The position numbers and the translations under genes are program-made. A model generated the notes under the pieces. It had not been told where the DNA came from. It did not search any database and was given only the letters and a program-made list of their open reading frames with translations. Of a DNA stretch of 64,000 nt, positions 54,940 through 64,000 are shown piece by piece (the stretch's first letter is position 1; every line of letters starts with the position of its first letter). Source of the stretch: Proteles cristata cristata (taxonomy: Eukaryota; Chordata; Mammalia; Carnivora; Hyaenidae); the NCBI GenBank assembly GCA_017311185.1, contig JAESUZ010002614.1:106696-170695 (forward strand), written 5' to 3'.

Positions 54940-55200
54940 TAAATATTTGGAAAGTGCTCTGGTAAACACTGGCATATCTACCCAATGAAAAAATATCCTG
55001 TCAATAAAAATTATCGGGAGCCTGTAACAACCCACGAAAACATTTATGTCATAAAAGTGAAAACAACTCTGGCTTCACATTTGCGTGTGCATATTATCAC
55101 AGCCATGTGAAAACAAGTTCCTATGCATACAAAAGGAACGAAACCAACAAATGTGCGAACAGCAACAATGATTTGCTGGGTGGTAGGTAAAAACTAGAGG
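54940..55200 (+). mobile_element. Old LINE-1 (L1ME) 3' end, right part
   Basis: ATCTACCCAATGAAAAAATATCC and AACCCACGAAAACATTTATGTC then AAAAGGAACGAAACCAACAAA continue the L1ME 3' UTR. Confidence 0.5.
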
Positions 55201-55204
55201 AGTT

Positions 55205-56175
55205 CTTAATGTCATTTTCTCAGGATTTTCAGATTCGGTGATGGCTCTGTAAGACTCTAAGGCACTGCGGGTTTTAAGCTCAGTGCAAGCAGGTGGCCGG
55301 AACTTTTGGGACCTCAAGTATCCAGGAGGACTCTCGTGCGCCAGATTCTTGCGGCAGGGAAGGCCCTTTCTGCCCCCATAAGATCCCTGGCTCTGACGTT
55401 TGGATGGATTCAAAGGCCTAGATGGGCTTTCTGCAGCCAGATCACCCCAGTGCAAAGTGCCCAGCTCTGTTCGGCGGCCGTCATAGCTCGGGGCAGAAAC
55501 CGCAGGTCCCCTTGTGCTGAGCTAGCTGCGCAGTCGGAGCCACCTGGGCCACCCAGGAGCATTCTCAGAGCCTGTAAAATGGGTTCCTACCCCATGGGGC
55601 GTGGGAGGACCGAATGAGATATGCGTATGCAGTGATAAAGTGCTCATCACAGTACCCAGCCCCAGGGTGGGTGGCCGGCCCGAGGAGGCGTTCTTAGCTG
55701 TGTCGTGAGAATCGAGGGAGAAAGTACCCGAACAGAACCAGCATTGTGTTAGGACTTGGGAAGTGGTAGCAATTCCTTCTTCACTAGGAAGGTCTGCAAG
55801 CTGCACCTCTGGAAATACACACCCTTAGCGTCTTGGCTACTTAGGAGCGCAGGTGGGCAGAGAGAAGGCATATGCGAGAGTATTGAGAGCCAGAGGGAAA
55901 AGGGCCAGAGGGAAGCCAGCCACGCCCCAGGAAAGCAGCATAGCCGAGGCAGGATGGCACCCGGGCCTTTGGCCCAGTATCTGCTCTCTGCCCTGCCTGC
56001 TCTTTGCAGGTGTCCCGCCCTTCTGTGCCCTTCGCAGTCTCCGAAGCTGGGACTCTAGCAGTATCCCTAAAAGCCAGCAGGGGAAGGGCCTTCTGCGGTG
56101 CTACAGAAAAGCAAATTGACACGCCTTTATTCTGTTGTTGAAAGGAAAGGTGTTTCACTTGCATTTAAAGTGACT
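55205..56175. other. Single-copy DNA, no gene seen
   Basis: Moderately GC-rich. Overlapping frames at 55306-55617 and 55522-55806 lack recognisable domains. Confidence 0.5.
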
Positions 56176-56179
56176 TGTA

Positions 56180-56415
56180 CCCTCCACGTTTATAGAGCCC
56201 TTTCTCTTTACACTCAGTGTACGAAGTGCTCTGTAATCTATCGTAATCCGCGCAGCCAACCTCACCATGTTCTGTCCCTTTTACATTTTGGAAAGCCAAG
56301 ACTCAGACTTTGAGAGGCTCATGGGAGGTTACAGCTAGAAACAGGAGGGCCAGAACGTGAATCTGGGCTGATCGCGGACTCCAAACAGTATGCCCTTAAC
56401 AACTAGACAACTCCA
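56180..56415 (-). mobile_element. MIR fragment
   Basis: TATAGAGCCCTTTCTCTTTACAC, CTATCGTAATCCGCGCAGCC, TTTGGAAAGCCAAGACTCAGA and GGCCAGAACGTGAATCTGGG: nearly full antisense MIR. Confidence 0.8.
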
Positions 56416-56419
56416 GACA

Positions 56420-57635
56420 TCTACCCATATTTCCTGCTTTAAGTCCAACGTTTTCTCGGAATCTTCAGGAGCTGTAATACGGCATTTTTCAGAGCACCTT
56501 TCCTAGGCTTTCCTTTGCTCTCTCTCCCCCAACCAGACTTACTTCACTAACGTTTCGTTCACTGCAAGCACGTTAATGTATGTGGGCTGGGCTGGTGAGG
56601 TCGACGCCGTGCTTGGCGGACTTTGCTCAGGGAATTCAGCTACAAGCCACTTGCTGCCCAGCCAGACCCTCAGAGCCAAATCCAGGGGTATGAGGGCCTC
56701 GCCTGTGCGGTAGCAGTGGCACTATGATCTGGCCTCCTTGGATCCTGCCTCAGATGCTTTTCCATCCACCTGTTCTAACGCCTGCCCTCTCCCTTCCCCC
56801 CAAGTTCTTGGGACAGAATGTCCTATCTTTCACCTTTACGTGGCTTCAGATGCTGGATTTAATTTAAAAACGTTCTGCAGCACAAATGTGGTTATGAGTC
56901 AGGGACGTGTACGTGTGTGCTCGCCTGTGTGCGAAGCCGGTCTCTCGGCACCAGCTAAAAATGTGAAGCAGCCAGTAGCTGCCGTGAATCGAGGGCACCA
57001 TATGCTTGCATTTCTAGGTCTTCCCCACAGTTATGTAACTGCCCCCAAAGCCAGGGGGCAGGAGCAGGGCCAGCCGTGGGAGATGTTTCCAAACAGGAAT
57101 GCTGAGGAAGGACTGACCTTGAGAAGACAAGGGAGTTCGCCAGGCCCGTGGAATGTTCCCAGCCTCGGGGCTCAAACAAAAACTGCATTCAGAGAGTGAG
57201 TGCGCCTTGGAGAACAAGCCCCGTCTGTCTCCCTGCTTTGTCTTGGGGGTTCATCAAGGTGAGCCCTTACCCTGTGGGCCTCTGGGTATTGAATTTAGGG
57301 TTGGGCACGGCTGCGGGACCAGGGTCCTGGTAATCTTCGCAGCCATCTCTAATTAGCAGGCTTCAGGGCCCACAGCATCTTGGGGGCCGGGCAGAGGTGA
57401 GCTGAGAGTGCTAGTCTCCTGTATTCACCGAATGTGGCTCCAGAAAGGCATTGCTGCGGGAGGGGACAGCCAATCGGTAAGGGCTTATCAAGGACTCACT
57501 CTGTGGTCACTTTTGGGAGAGGGAGGTATCTCTCCCAAATTGGCCTCGTGCCTTGTAGAGGAAGGCCTCCCTGGCCCTCGTCTGGCTTGACTAAAGCTTA
57601 TTTTTTCTTTCAGGCTTCAGTTCACAGGTCTGAGA
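56420..57635. other. Single-copy DNA, no gene seen
   Basis: No repeat recognised. The 153-codon plus frame (56738-57199) has no recognisable domain. Confidence 0.5.
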
Positions 57636-57639
57636 CCCA

Positions 57640-57860
57640 GAGCAATGCTTTTCAGACCGTGGGTCATGACCATTAGTAGCTTGTGTAAGCAATTTAGTGG
57701 AACACACCCAGCATTTTTTTTTTTTTAAAGAAGAAAATAGGCCATTCAAGCAGATCATACATGAGAAAGGTACCTGTTGCTTCAGTTATGTGTATTAAAT
57801 TCATTCTTAATGGTGATCGTAGTAAAAAAAAAATTAAAGAGCAATTAAAAAGCCTCTGGC
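57640..57860 (+). mobile_element. hAT (Charlie-type) MITE fossil
   Basis: AATGCTTTTCAGACCGTGGGTCATGACC, AGCAATTTAGTGGAACACACC then CAGCATTTTTT, and TTGCTTCAGTTATGTGTATT resemble a mammal-wide Charlie-related repeat. Family name uncertain. Confidence 0.5.
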
Positions 57861-57864
57861 TGCC

Positions 57865-58265
57865 GTCTCTACATCCATGGAGAATCAGTCACAGCTCTCA
57901 GCATGGACTCACCCCTGGCAAGGGTGGTACGACTCTCTCAAACAGATGAGACCAAGCTGGGTGTCCCCTTGGAGCTGGGGCCAGGAGGGAAGGGGGCGTA
58001 TCTGATCAGAAATAGCGTTCTGACCGTGGACCAGAAGGCAGAACGCTAGAAGGTGCTCTCGGTGTCTGAAACTGACACATGGCTGACTGATGATGAGAAT
58101 ACACAGAAAATTCCTGCAAGTCAGGAAAAAGCAGGCCACCCCAGCAGAAGACAGGGCAATGGATACACAATTTTCTTAGAATTATTAACCTTAAACACTA
58201 ACACACGTATACCAAAACACCCAGTCTTTATTAATCACCAAAGACATATATGTTTAAATGAGGTT
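57865..58265. other. Single-copy DNA
   Basis: No repeat or gene recognised. Confidence 0.4.
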
Positions 58266-58269
58266 CTAC

Positions 58270-58510
58270 ACCCCTTAGATCCAAAGTTGGAAAGCTGGGT
58301 AATTCTAGTTATTGGCAACCCAAACACATGGCCTGTGGGTGTACAGATTGGCGCAGACGTTCTGGAAAGCAGTCTGGTCTTTCTGTCAAATGATGTATGT
58401 GCATCAGCGATGTGACCAGCATGTCTTCTCCCAGGCAGGTTCTCACAAAGGCCACTGGGGACATAGGTGACCACGTGACCTGAAGCTTTATTTGTGGTGG
58501 AGGGGAGTTG
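58270..58510 (+). mobile_element. Degraded LINE-1 (L1ME-like) fragment
   Basis: CAGACGTTCTGGAAAGCAGTCTGG and TTTATTTGTGGTGGAGGGGAG weakly match the L1ME ORF2 end. Confidence 0.35.
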
Positions 58511-58915
58511 TCCACAACCCTCTGTCCATCACTGAGAGGAAGAAGAGGTCAAAGGTGGTGGGTACACCAGTAAGGCCCTAGGTAGCACTTCAGGACGATG
58601 GCTTAGAAGTGCCCATGGCTATTTCTGTGATTGGGCTGTTGTGGAGAGTGCTGCTATGAACACTGGGGTACATGTGCCCCTACGCATCAGCACTCCTGTA
58701 TTCCTTGGGTAAATTCCTAGCAGTGCTATTGCTGGGTCCTAGGGGAGCTCTATTGTTAATTTTTTGAGGAACCTCGACACTGTTTTCCAGAGGGGCTGCA
58801 CCAGTTTACATTTCCACCACCAGTGTAAGTGGGCGCCTGTTTCTCCACATCTTCACCAGCATCTATAACCTAAGTGTCCATCAACTGACGAATGGATCAA
58901 GAAGATGTGGTTTAT

Positions 58916-59295
58916 CTTTTTTTTTTTTTACAAATAGTTTATTGTCAAATTAGTTTCCACATAACACTCAGTGCTCATCCCCATAAGTGCCCTCCTCCAT
59001 GCCCATCCCTCCTCCCCCCGACATCCATCAGTCCTCAGTTTTTGTCAGCATTCAAGAGTCTCTCAAGGTTTGCCTCTCTCCCTTTCCCCCACCATTTCCC
59101 CCCTTCTTCTTCCCCTTGTTCCTCCGTCAAGTTCCTCCTAATCCTCCTATACGTGCAAACATATGATATTTGTCCTTCTCTGCCTGACTTATTTCACTCA
59201 GCATAACACCCTCGAGGTCCATCCATGTTGCTACACGTGGCCAGATTTCATTGTTTCTCATTGCCATGTAGTATTCCATCATATAGATAAACCAC
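58916..59295 (-). mobile_element. Nested LINE-1 3' end, opposite orientation
   Basis: T run, then antisense LINE-1 3' UTR and the ORF2 terminus. The minus frame at 59127-59354 gives the ORF2 end (MEYYMAMRNNEIW). AGAAGATGTGG occurs at 58900-58910 and 59296-59306 as target duplication. About 15 bp expected in the host LINE-1 are missing to the right of the second copy. Confidence 0.85.
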
Positions 59296-59656
59296 AGAAG
59301 ATGTGGAATACTACATGGCAATGAGAAAGAATGAAATCTGGCCATGTGTAGCAATGTGGATAGACCTTGAGGATGTTATGCTGAGCAAAATAAGTCAGGC
59401 AGAGAAGGACAGATACCATATGTTTTCACTCATATATGGAACAGGAGAAACTTAACAAAGGACAAGGGGGGAAGGGAAGGGAGAAAAATTATAGAGAGGA
59501 AGGGAGGCAAACCATAAGAGACTCTTGAATGCTGAGAACAAACGGAGGGCTAATGGGGGTGGGGGAGAGGAAGGGGGTAGATGGGCATGGAGGAGGGCAC
59601 TTGTTGGGATGAGCACTGGGTGTTATATGAAAACCAACTTGACAATAAACTATATT
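58925..59656. repeat. Large inverted repeat from two head-to-head LINE-1 ends
   Basis: Arms 58925-59284 and about 59303-59656 are inverted copies of the same LINE-1 3' region with a spacer of about 20 bp. The closest match is next to the spacer: AATACTACATGGCAATGAGAAA faces TTTCTCATTGCCATGTAGTATT. Confidence 0.9.
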
Positions 59657-59691
59657 AAAATAATAATAGTAATGAAGAAGTACCCATGGCA

Positions 59692-60480
59692 ACACGGATG
59701 GATCTTAAAAACAAACTTTAAAAAAAAAAAAAGAATCTACTTGGTTATGAATTTTTTAAGTCCTTTATTTTGGTTAGAGACACATACGGTAGCACTTCTG
59801 GGTCAAATAATATGATGTCTGGAATTTGGGTTAAAATACTCCTGGAAGAAAAAAGGGAGCATGGGGAATGGAGAACAGAGCAAACAAAACTGACAAATGT
59901 CGGTAATTGTTCCAGCCTGGTGGTAGCCCCGCGGAGCCCGGTAGTATTGTCTCAACTTTCATGCACGTTAGAGGGTTTTCCTAACAGAAGCTTAAAACAA
60001 TTCACTAAGCAACGTGTGTGTTGCAAGCACACATTGAAATAAAAAGAGGCACATTAAAACGGTAGCTGTAAAGCAGAAGAATGGGATGGAAGTTGGTTAT
60101 GGCGAATAATAGGGAAAAGAAAGTAGAGAAAGGCTTTGGTGTTCCATCCGGAAGGGCCAGAAGACTCAGGATGCCTGCCTTCCTCCCGTGGGGCTTGGGG
60201 TAGGTGAGGACACCGCATCTGTAGGCCAGTGAGGTCCGCTCGTGCCCACCTTTATTTTCTCAAGGAGCCTCCGTCTAGCCCCCCAGGCAGGGAGAGGCTC
60301 TCCCTGTGGGTTCTGCAGCACAGGGGCTCTCCTATTCTGGCATTTACTTCACAGCATCTTACTGTACCATCTTCCCCACCAGACAGGGGGATCAGGGCCT
60401 GGGACCACGTGTTGCGTTTCGCTCTACAGCACACCCCGCAGCCGCACTGGGTGCACTCTGTAAAATCTGTTGAATGGAAA
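59692..60480. other. Single-copy DNA, no gene seen
   Basis: No repeat family or supported gene. Confidence 0.45.
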
Positions 60481-60484
60481 ACAA

Positions 60485-60690
60485 CAGCCGACGCTTATGG
60501 GGCATTATCTCACTTCATTCTCACAACAACTCCACGAGGTAGGAAACCGTACTTTCCCCCATTTGGTTAACAAGGAAACGGAGGCTCAGAGAGGTTAAAA
60601 AACGTGCTCAAAGTCACCCAGCTAAAGCACGGCAGAGCCAGCATCCAGTCGGACCGTCTGCCATTACAATCAGTATTTCTCCATCACTGT
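60485..60690 (-). mobile_element. MIR, well preserved
   Basis: CATTCTCACAACAACTCCACG, AACAAGGAAACGGAGGCTCAG, AGAGGTTAAAAAACGTGCTC then AAAGTCACCCAGCTAAAGCACGG: nearly full antisense MIR. Confidence 0.9.
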
Positions 60691-60691
60691 A

Positions 60692-60965
60692 CATACTGTC
60701 CTGAGGGAAGCATTGCATCTGCTGGTGTTGAGAGGAGGAGCCAATATACCTGGAGCACTGTGAGAGCACCCAGCGGGCACTGCCAAACCAAGAGCTGAAG
60801 GTGGTGGTATGGGCTCTGGGGTCAAAGGCACGGTTCAGAGGGAAATGGCGTGATCAGGGAAATGGGAAACAGAGGCCAGCATGTGATTGAATCTGAGAAG
60901 ATCTTTTCTAAATTGTGCAGGGCTGAAATTAGAGGACAAGCCAGCCTCCCCAACAGTGTGTGTCT
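60692..60965. other. Single-copy DNA
   Basis: Nothing recognised. Confidence 0.4.
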
Positions 60966-60983
60966 TCCCTTCTAGTACTTTTA

Positions 60984-61186
60984 ATATTTATTTTTTATTT
61001 TTGAGAGAGAAAGAGTGTAAGCAGGGGGTTGGGGGGAGGGTGCAGAGGGAGAGGGAGAAAGGGGATCCTAGGGGCACCATGCTGATAGCAGAGAGCCTGA
61101 CGTGAGGCTCAAACTCAAGAACCATTAGATTATGACCTGAGGAGCGGAAGTTGGACACTCAACCAACTGAGCCGCCCAGGTGCCCC
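60984..61186 (-). mobile_element. CAN-SINE
   Basis: Reversed copy ending in CAACTGAGCCGCCCAGGTGCC. Flanks CCTTCTAGTACTTTTA (60968) and CTTTCTAGTCTTTT (61187). Confidence 0.94.
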
Positions 61187-61209
61187 CTTTCTAGTCTTTT
61201 TTAAATCAG

Positions 61210-61260
61210 TGGTTCTCACCTGGGGGTGGTTTTGCCCTCCAGGGGTCATTTGGCAACGTC

Positions 61261-61312
<52 letters not shown>

Positions 61313-61457
61313 GACCATGGCTTCTAATGGGTAGAGGCCAAGGAGGCTGCTAACCAGGCTGCAATGCACAGGAGGGCCCTCCCAGCAATGGGCCGGTTGA
61401 TGTTTAACAACAGGCTCTGGGAGAATTGGTTAGTTTCAGCGGTTGAGAACTTCCATG
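61210..61457 (+). mobile_element. MER5A (hAT-Charlie MITE) with a (GA)n insert
   Basis: CAGTGGTTCTCACCTGGGGG is the MER5A terminal inverted repeat. GGGGTCATTTGGCAACGTCTGG, TCTAATGGGTAGAGGCCAAGG then GCTGCTAA, CTGCAATGCACAGG and GCGGTTGAGAACTTCCATG complete it. The middle segment is replaced by a GA tract. Confidence 0.92.
61263..61309. repeat. (GA)n microsatellite
   Basis: Uninterrupted GA tract of about 47 bp, inside MER5A directly after GTCTGGA. Expected to vary in length. Confidence 0.98.
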
Positions 61458-61459
61458 GT

Positions 61460-61750
61460 GTAAACATTCCAACCTTGGTCAATTTCAGGCTACCAGTGTG
61501 AGGTCGGCGGGCCTGCAGAATATGTGAAAATTAAACGATCAAATGAGCTGGTAGAAGGCAGCTCCCACACAGGACTGCGTAGACACCCCTTCTCATCTTC
61601 AGCCACGAACACTCACGGCTTAAAAGAATAAGTTTCTTCCTCGCTCCTCCTCCCACCCCGGAATTCCTGATACAGCTCTCCTGCGTGACCCTCCTCCAGA
61701 CGGCTCGGGGCCCAGGCTCCTTCTATCTTGCAGCTTACGTTCTTCTTGGA
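61460..61750. other. Single-copy DNA
   Basis: Nothing recognised. Confidence 0.4.
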
Positions 61751-61751
61751 C

Positions 61752-61937
61752 AGTGGCTCTCCCGCTTCAGTGTGCCTCAGAATTCGCTAGAGAGCTGGAA
61801 ACACAATTCCCCCAGAGCCCTGATTCCGCCGCCCGGTGTGGAGGAGGGGGGAGGAGAAAGGGGGGTTGGGAATGGCCATTTCCTTACAAGGCCCCCAGGT
61901 GATGCTGCTTGGCGGGGCACCTGTGTTGAGAGCTGCA
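61752..61937 (+). mobile_element. MER20 (hAT MITE), first copy
   Basis: CAGTGGCTCTCCCGCTTCAGTG terminus, TGCCTCAGAATTCGCTAGAG, CCAGAGCCCTGATTCCGCC and GCCCCCAGGTGATGCTGC. A G-rich stretch (61845-61870) lies inside. Confidence 0.85.
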
Positions 61938-62098
61938 CTGGAACCATCTGGAGGACTTTAGCAAATCCTGATGGCTGGGTTCCGCATGCAGAGGGCCTGT
62001 TCTAATTGGCCTGGGAGGCAACCCGGGCAGCAGACAGACCGCGAGTTTCCCCAGGTGATTTCAGTTGTGCGGCCAAGGCCAAGAATCGCTGCTTTAAG
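61937..62098 (+). mobile_element. MER20 or related MITE, second copy
   Basis: ACTGGAACCATCTGGAGGACTT, TGATGGCTGGGTTCC, TCCCCAGGTGATTTCAG and CCAAGAATCGCTGC repeat the MER20 layout directly after the first copy. Confidence 0.7.
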
Positions 62099-62099
62099 G

Positions 62100-62480
62100 G
62101 CCCCCTTCTTCATCCAGCAGGTGGATGTAGGAAGAGAATGAGAACTTTATGGGCTTAGGGACCAGGCCTGGAGGCGACCTGTGCATCAGCTCACGTCTCC
62201 TTGCGTGCCCGCATCTCACAGGGGAGGCCGCGAAATGGGGTCTGGCTGGGCGCGCGGGAGGAAAGGGGGCACAAGTTTGTTCAACAACTGGCGAGCTGCT
62301 GCCCCTCCTACCCCAGCTGCTACTTTGGAACAATTGTACCGAGATGGATGCCGTGGGGTGGACCTGCAGCGTCAGCGAGGCTGTGTGAGTACGTGAGGCA
62401 GTGCCGGCTTTAGGACCAGCATCTGGATGTAAAAAACTCCCAGCGGCACCACAGGGCGCCTCGGAGTCCCCGGAGGGAGG
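62100..62480. other. Single-copy DNA, no gene seen
   Basis: Nothing recognised. Three short overlapping plus frames occur. Confidence 0.4.
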
Positions 62481-62484
62481 CGGC

Positions 62485-62700
62485 GTGGTGTGGTGGAAAA
62501 GCCAAGCTTGCAGATGTGGGCGCAGACCCTTCAACCACCCTTTACGAGTTACAAATCTCTCGGAGTCTCAGTTTCCCCTCTGTAAGGTGGGAATAATTGC
62601 TACTTCCATCTACTTCGTAGGATTAAGTGAAATAAACATTAAGCTGCAAAGACAGTGCTGTAGGTACATAGTTCATGTTCCGCAAATGTCAGTTTCCTGA
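62485..62700 (+). mobile_element. MIR fragment
   Basis: CGTGGTGTGGTGGAAAAGCC start, TCTCGGAGTCTCAGTTTCCC then CTCTGTAAGGTGGGAATAAT, and CTTCGTAGGATTAAGTGAAAT: nearly complete sense MIR. Confidence 0.88.
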
Positions 62701-62704
62701 AGCC

Positions 62705-63433
62705 ACCGGAGATCGGGGACTGGATCAGATGCCGGGAAGGGCTCGGGAATTCCCTCCTGCCGTATGCACGGAGAGCATGGATGCTGGCGGAGAGCTAGCT
62801 GCCTGCTCTGTTCTCTGAAAGAGACCCCCCCCTCCCCCCCAGCAATCTCACCTTGTCAGACGGAGCTATGTTTCTGGGACAGTATTTATTGGCGTTCATG
62901 TCCTCGGATATCTGTCATTTTAGGAAGAACTTAACACCTTGCAATCAGCTTCAAATGGAGCAGTCGTTTCTACTACAGAAAGATCCTTTATGTGGCTGGA
63001 CTGCTTCTTTAAACAATTCCACTTTCCTACTCCGGTTACACCTAGGCTGTCCTGACGGCGGGAAGGGAAGGGGTCCCTGCTCTCTAGAGAAGGCAGGGCC
63101 AGGAAGGACAGTGGGAGCACCACTGACCCCTGGAGAGCAGTCATTGACACAGAGGCTTGCAGGAGGTAAGGGACTCGCCGCCCTCCGGCTCACAGCCCTG
63201 CCACCAAAGCAGACACACCACCGCGGAGCCGGCCTGGGATGGAAGCCGCCTGCCTGCAGGCTTCCCGGTGACCCAGGCTGTGGCCCAGTCACCCAGCATT
63301 TCCTGGAGGCAAATCCACTTGAGTGGCTGTTGAACAGCATGTGCTTAACTCCCAAGAAACTTTCCATGATCGTATGTTTTACCACCGGCTCCAACCTTCC
63401 CTGTGCCTTCTTTCTTTTTTCTTTTCTTATAAA
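62705..63433. other. Single-copy DNA, no gene seen
   Basis: The longest frame of the window (62853-63599 plus, 248 codons) covers it. It ends inside the LTR, has no domain I recognise and lacks codon-level evidence. Not called a gene. Confidence 0.5.
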
Positions 63434-64000
63434 ACTGTTGTGCCCAAATTGCGAGTCCCAGAGACCTCCAAGGAGCCGGCACCGATGCAAATACAAAAGG
63501 GTCTTTATTACAAGCTCGAGCAGGGGCTCGCCAGCCTACCGGTGTTGTGGCAGCAAGGTGAAGCCAAGAACAATAGTGAACAGGGTTTTTAAGGAGTAAG
63601 GGATGGGGGTGTTACAGTACATGTAGCATCATCACATAAGCACCAATTAAAATTGTACAGCACCCCTGGTAACAGCTTTGACCATTCAGTATCTGTGAGG
63701 TGTTCATTACTTTTGGTGGGACCCAATCATGACTTTTGAGAATCCTTTGAAAATGACCAATTATGAGGTGAGTTCAAAGGGCCCACGTGGGGTTCAGGCA
63801 AGCGGTGAGAAATTGGCTAGTTTGTATCTGCAGTTCCCAGCCTTGACTCAGACCATAGGAATGTTTTTGATTAGCTGAACTGAGGGCGGTCTGAGGATGG
63901 CTTTAGCCTTGAACAATCTGAGGCTTTTCCTGGAACTGGGACTGGGGCTACGTGCAGCCCGAGGTTGCTCTTAATGGAGGACTTAATTTTTGGCTCTTCA
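63434..64000 (-). mobile_element. Endogenous gammaretrovirus-like LTR, runs off window
   Basis: Read on the minus strand, an AATAAA polyadenylation signal (63504-63509) is followed by a T/G-rich U5, including TGCATCGGTGCCGGCTCC and GGTCTCTGGGACTCGC, ending in CACAACA at 63434. That is the gammaretroviral R/U5 layout. A TTAAAA box sits about 80 bp upstream of the signal. The U3 start and any internal region lie beyond the window. A solo LTR or the 3' LTR of a provirus are both possible. Confidence 0.7.

Larger units (their letters stand above)
58620..59675. mobile_element. LINE-1 with 5' inversion (twin priming), carrying a nested LINE-1
   Basis: The left part (58620 to about 58868) is antisense ORF2 end. 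From CCTAAGTGTCCATCAACTGA it is sense, to the LINE-1 3' terminus at 59655 (ACTTGACAATAAACTATATT). The antisense segment and the sense segment join at adjacent LINE-1 positions. Duplication AGAAGTGCCCATGGC (58605-58619) and AGAAGTACCCATGGC (59676-59690), one mismatch. Confidence 0.9.

Noticed and set aside
62853..63599. 248-codon open frame, the longest in the window
   Set aside because: No recognisable domain, it ends inside an LTR, and GC-rich sequence with short opposing frames explains its length.
1..64000. CRISPR array, prokaryotic operon or phage system
   Set aside because: No regularly spaced repeats with unique spacers and no bacterial gene organisation. The repeats are mammalian retroposons and microsatellites.

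Overview
This window is nuclear DNA of a carnivore mammal, almost certainly a cat (Felidae). The evidence is 31 recognisable tRNA-derived CAN-SINE copies of the felid type: a head beginning GGGGCGCCTGGGTGGCTC, Pol III A- and B-box words, a CT-rich body and an AATAAA-rich A tail. There are also carnivore-type LINE-1 3' ends and the usual mammal-wide fossils (MIR, L2, MaLR LTRs, MER5A and MER20). Simple repeats and sparse, short, stop-rich reading frames fit an intergenic or intronic segment. I found no protein-coding exon, tRNA, rRNA or CRISPR array that I can support. The only protein-like sequences are broken LINE-1 ORF1/ORF2 remnants.

Layout. 1-7 kb: mostly single-copy sequence with MIR fragments, a palindromic DNA-transposon fossil and a small LINE-1 3' end. 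7-9 kb: dense cluster of five SINEs plus a severely truncated LINE-1. 9-22 kb: single-copy sequence alternating with MIR, a long L2 fossil (about 14.9-16.3 kb), four SINEs and a TC/TA microsatellite. 22-36 kb: AT-rich LINE-1 territory. Old LINE-1 elements on the plus strand are broken up by ten or more SINEs and by a younger LINE-1 with a 5' inversion and a perfect 16-bp target-site duplication. 36-42 kb: an abrupt switch to GC-rich DNA with a CpG-dense block (about 37.4-38.5 kb), a CpG-rich L2 relic and two MaLR LTRs. 42-49 kb: SINEs in older LINE-1 and L2. 49.5-51.8 kb: repeat-free and AT-rich, the best candidate for conserved non-coding sequence. 51.8-53.2 kb: MaLR LTRs in the same orientation. 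54-60 kb: degraded LINE-1, ending in a second 5'-inverted LINE-1 and a large inverted repeat (58.9-59.7 kb). 60-63.4 kb: MIR, a SINE, MER5A and paired MER20 elements. 63.43 kb to the end: an endogenous gammaretrovirus-like LTR on the minus strand, running off the window.

There is no operon-like or pathway-like gene set here. What can be read is insertion history: nested insertions, target-site duplications, two independent twin-priming inversions, repeated use of one target site by SINEs, and a young SINE subfamily that is a reasonable place to look for variation between cats. The most plausible functional candidates are the CpG-dense block at 37.4-38.5 kb and the repeat-free AT-rich block around 50.2-50.7 kb. 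Both are inferred from sequence composition only.
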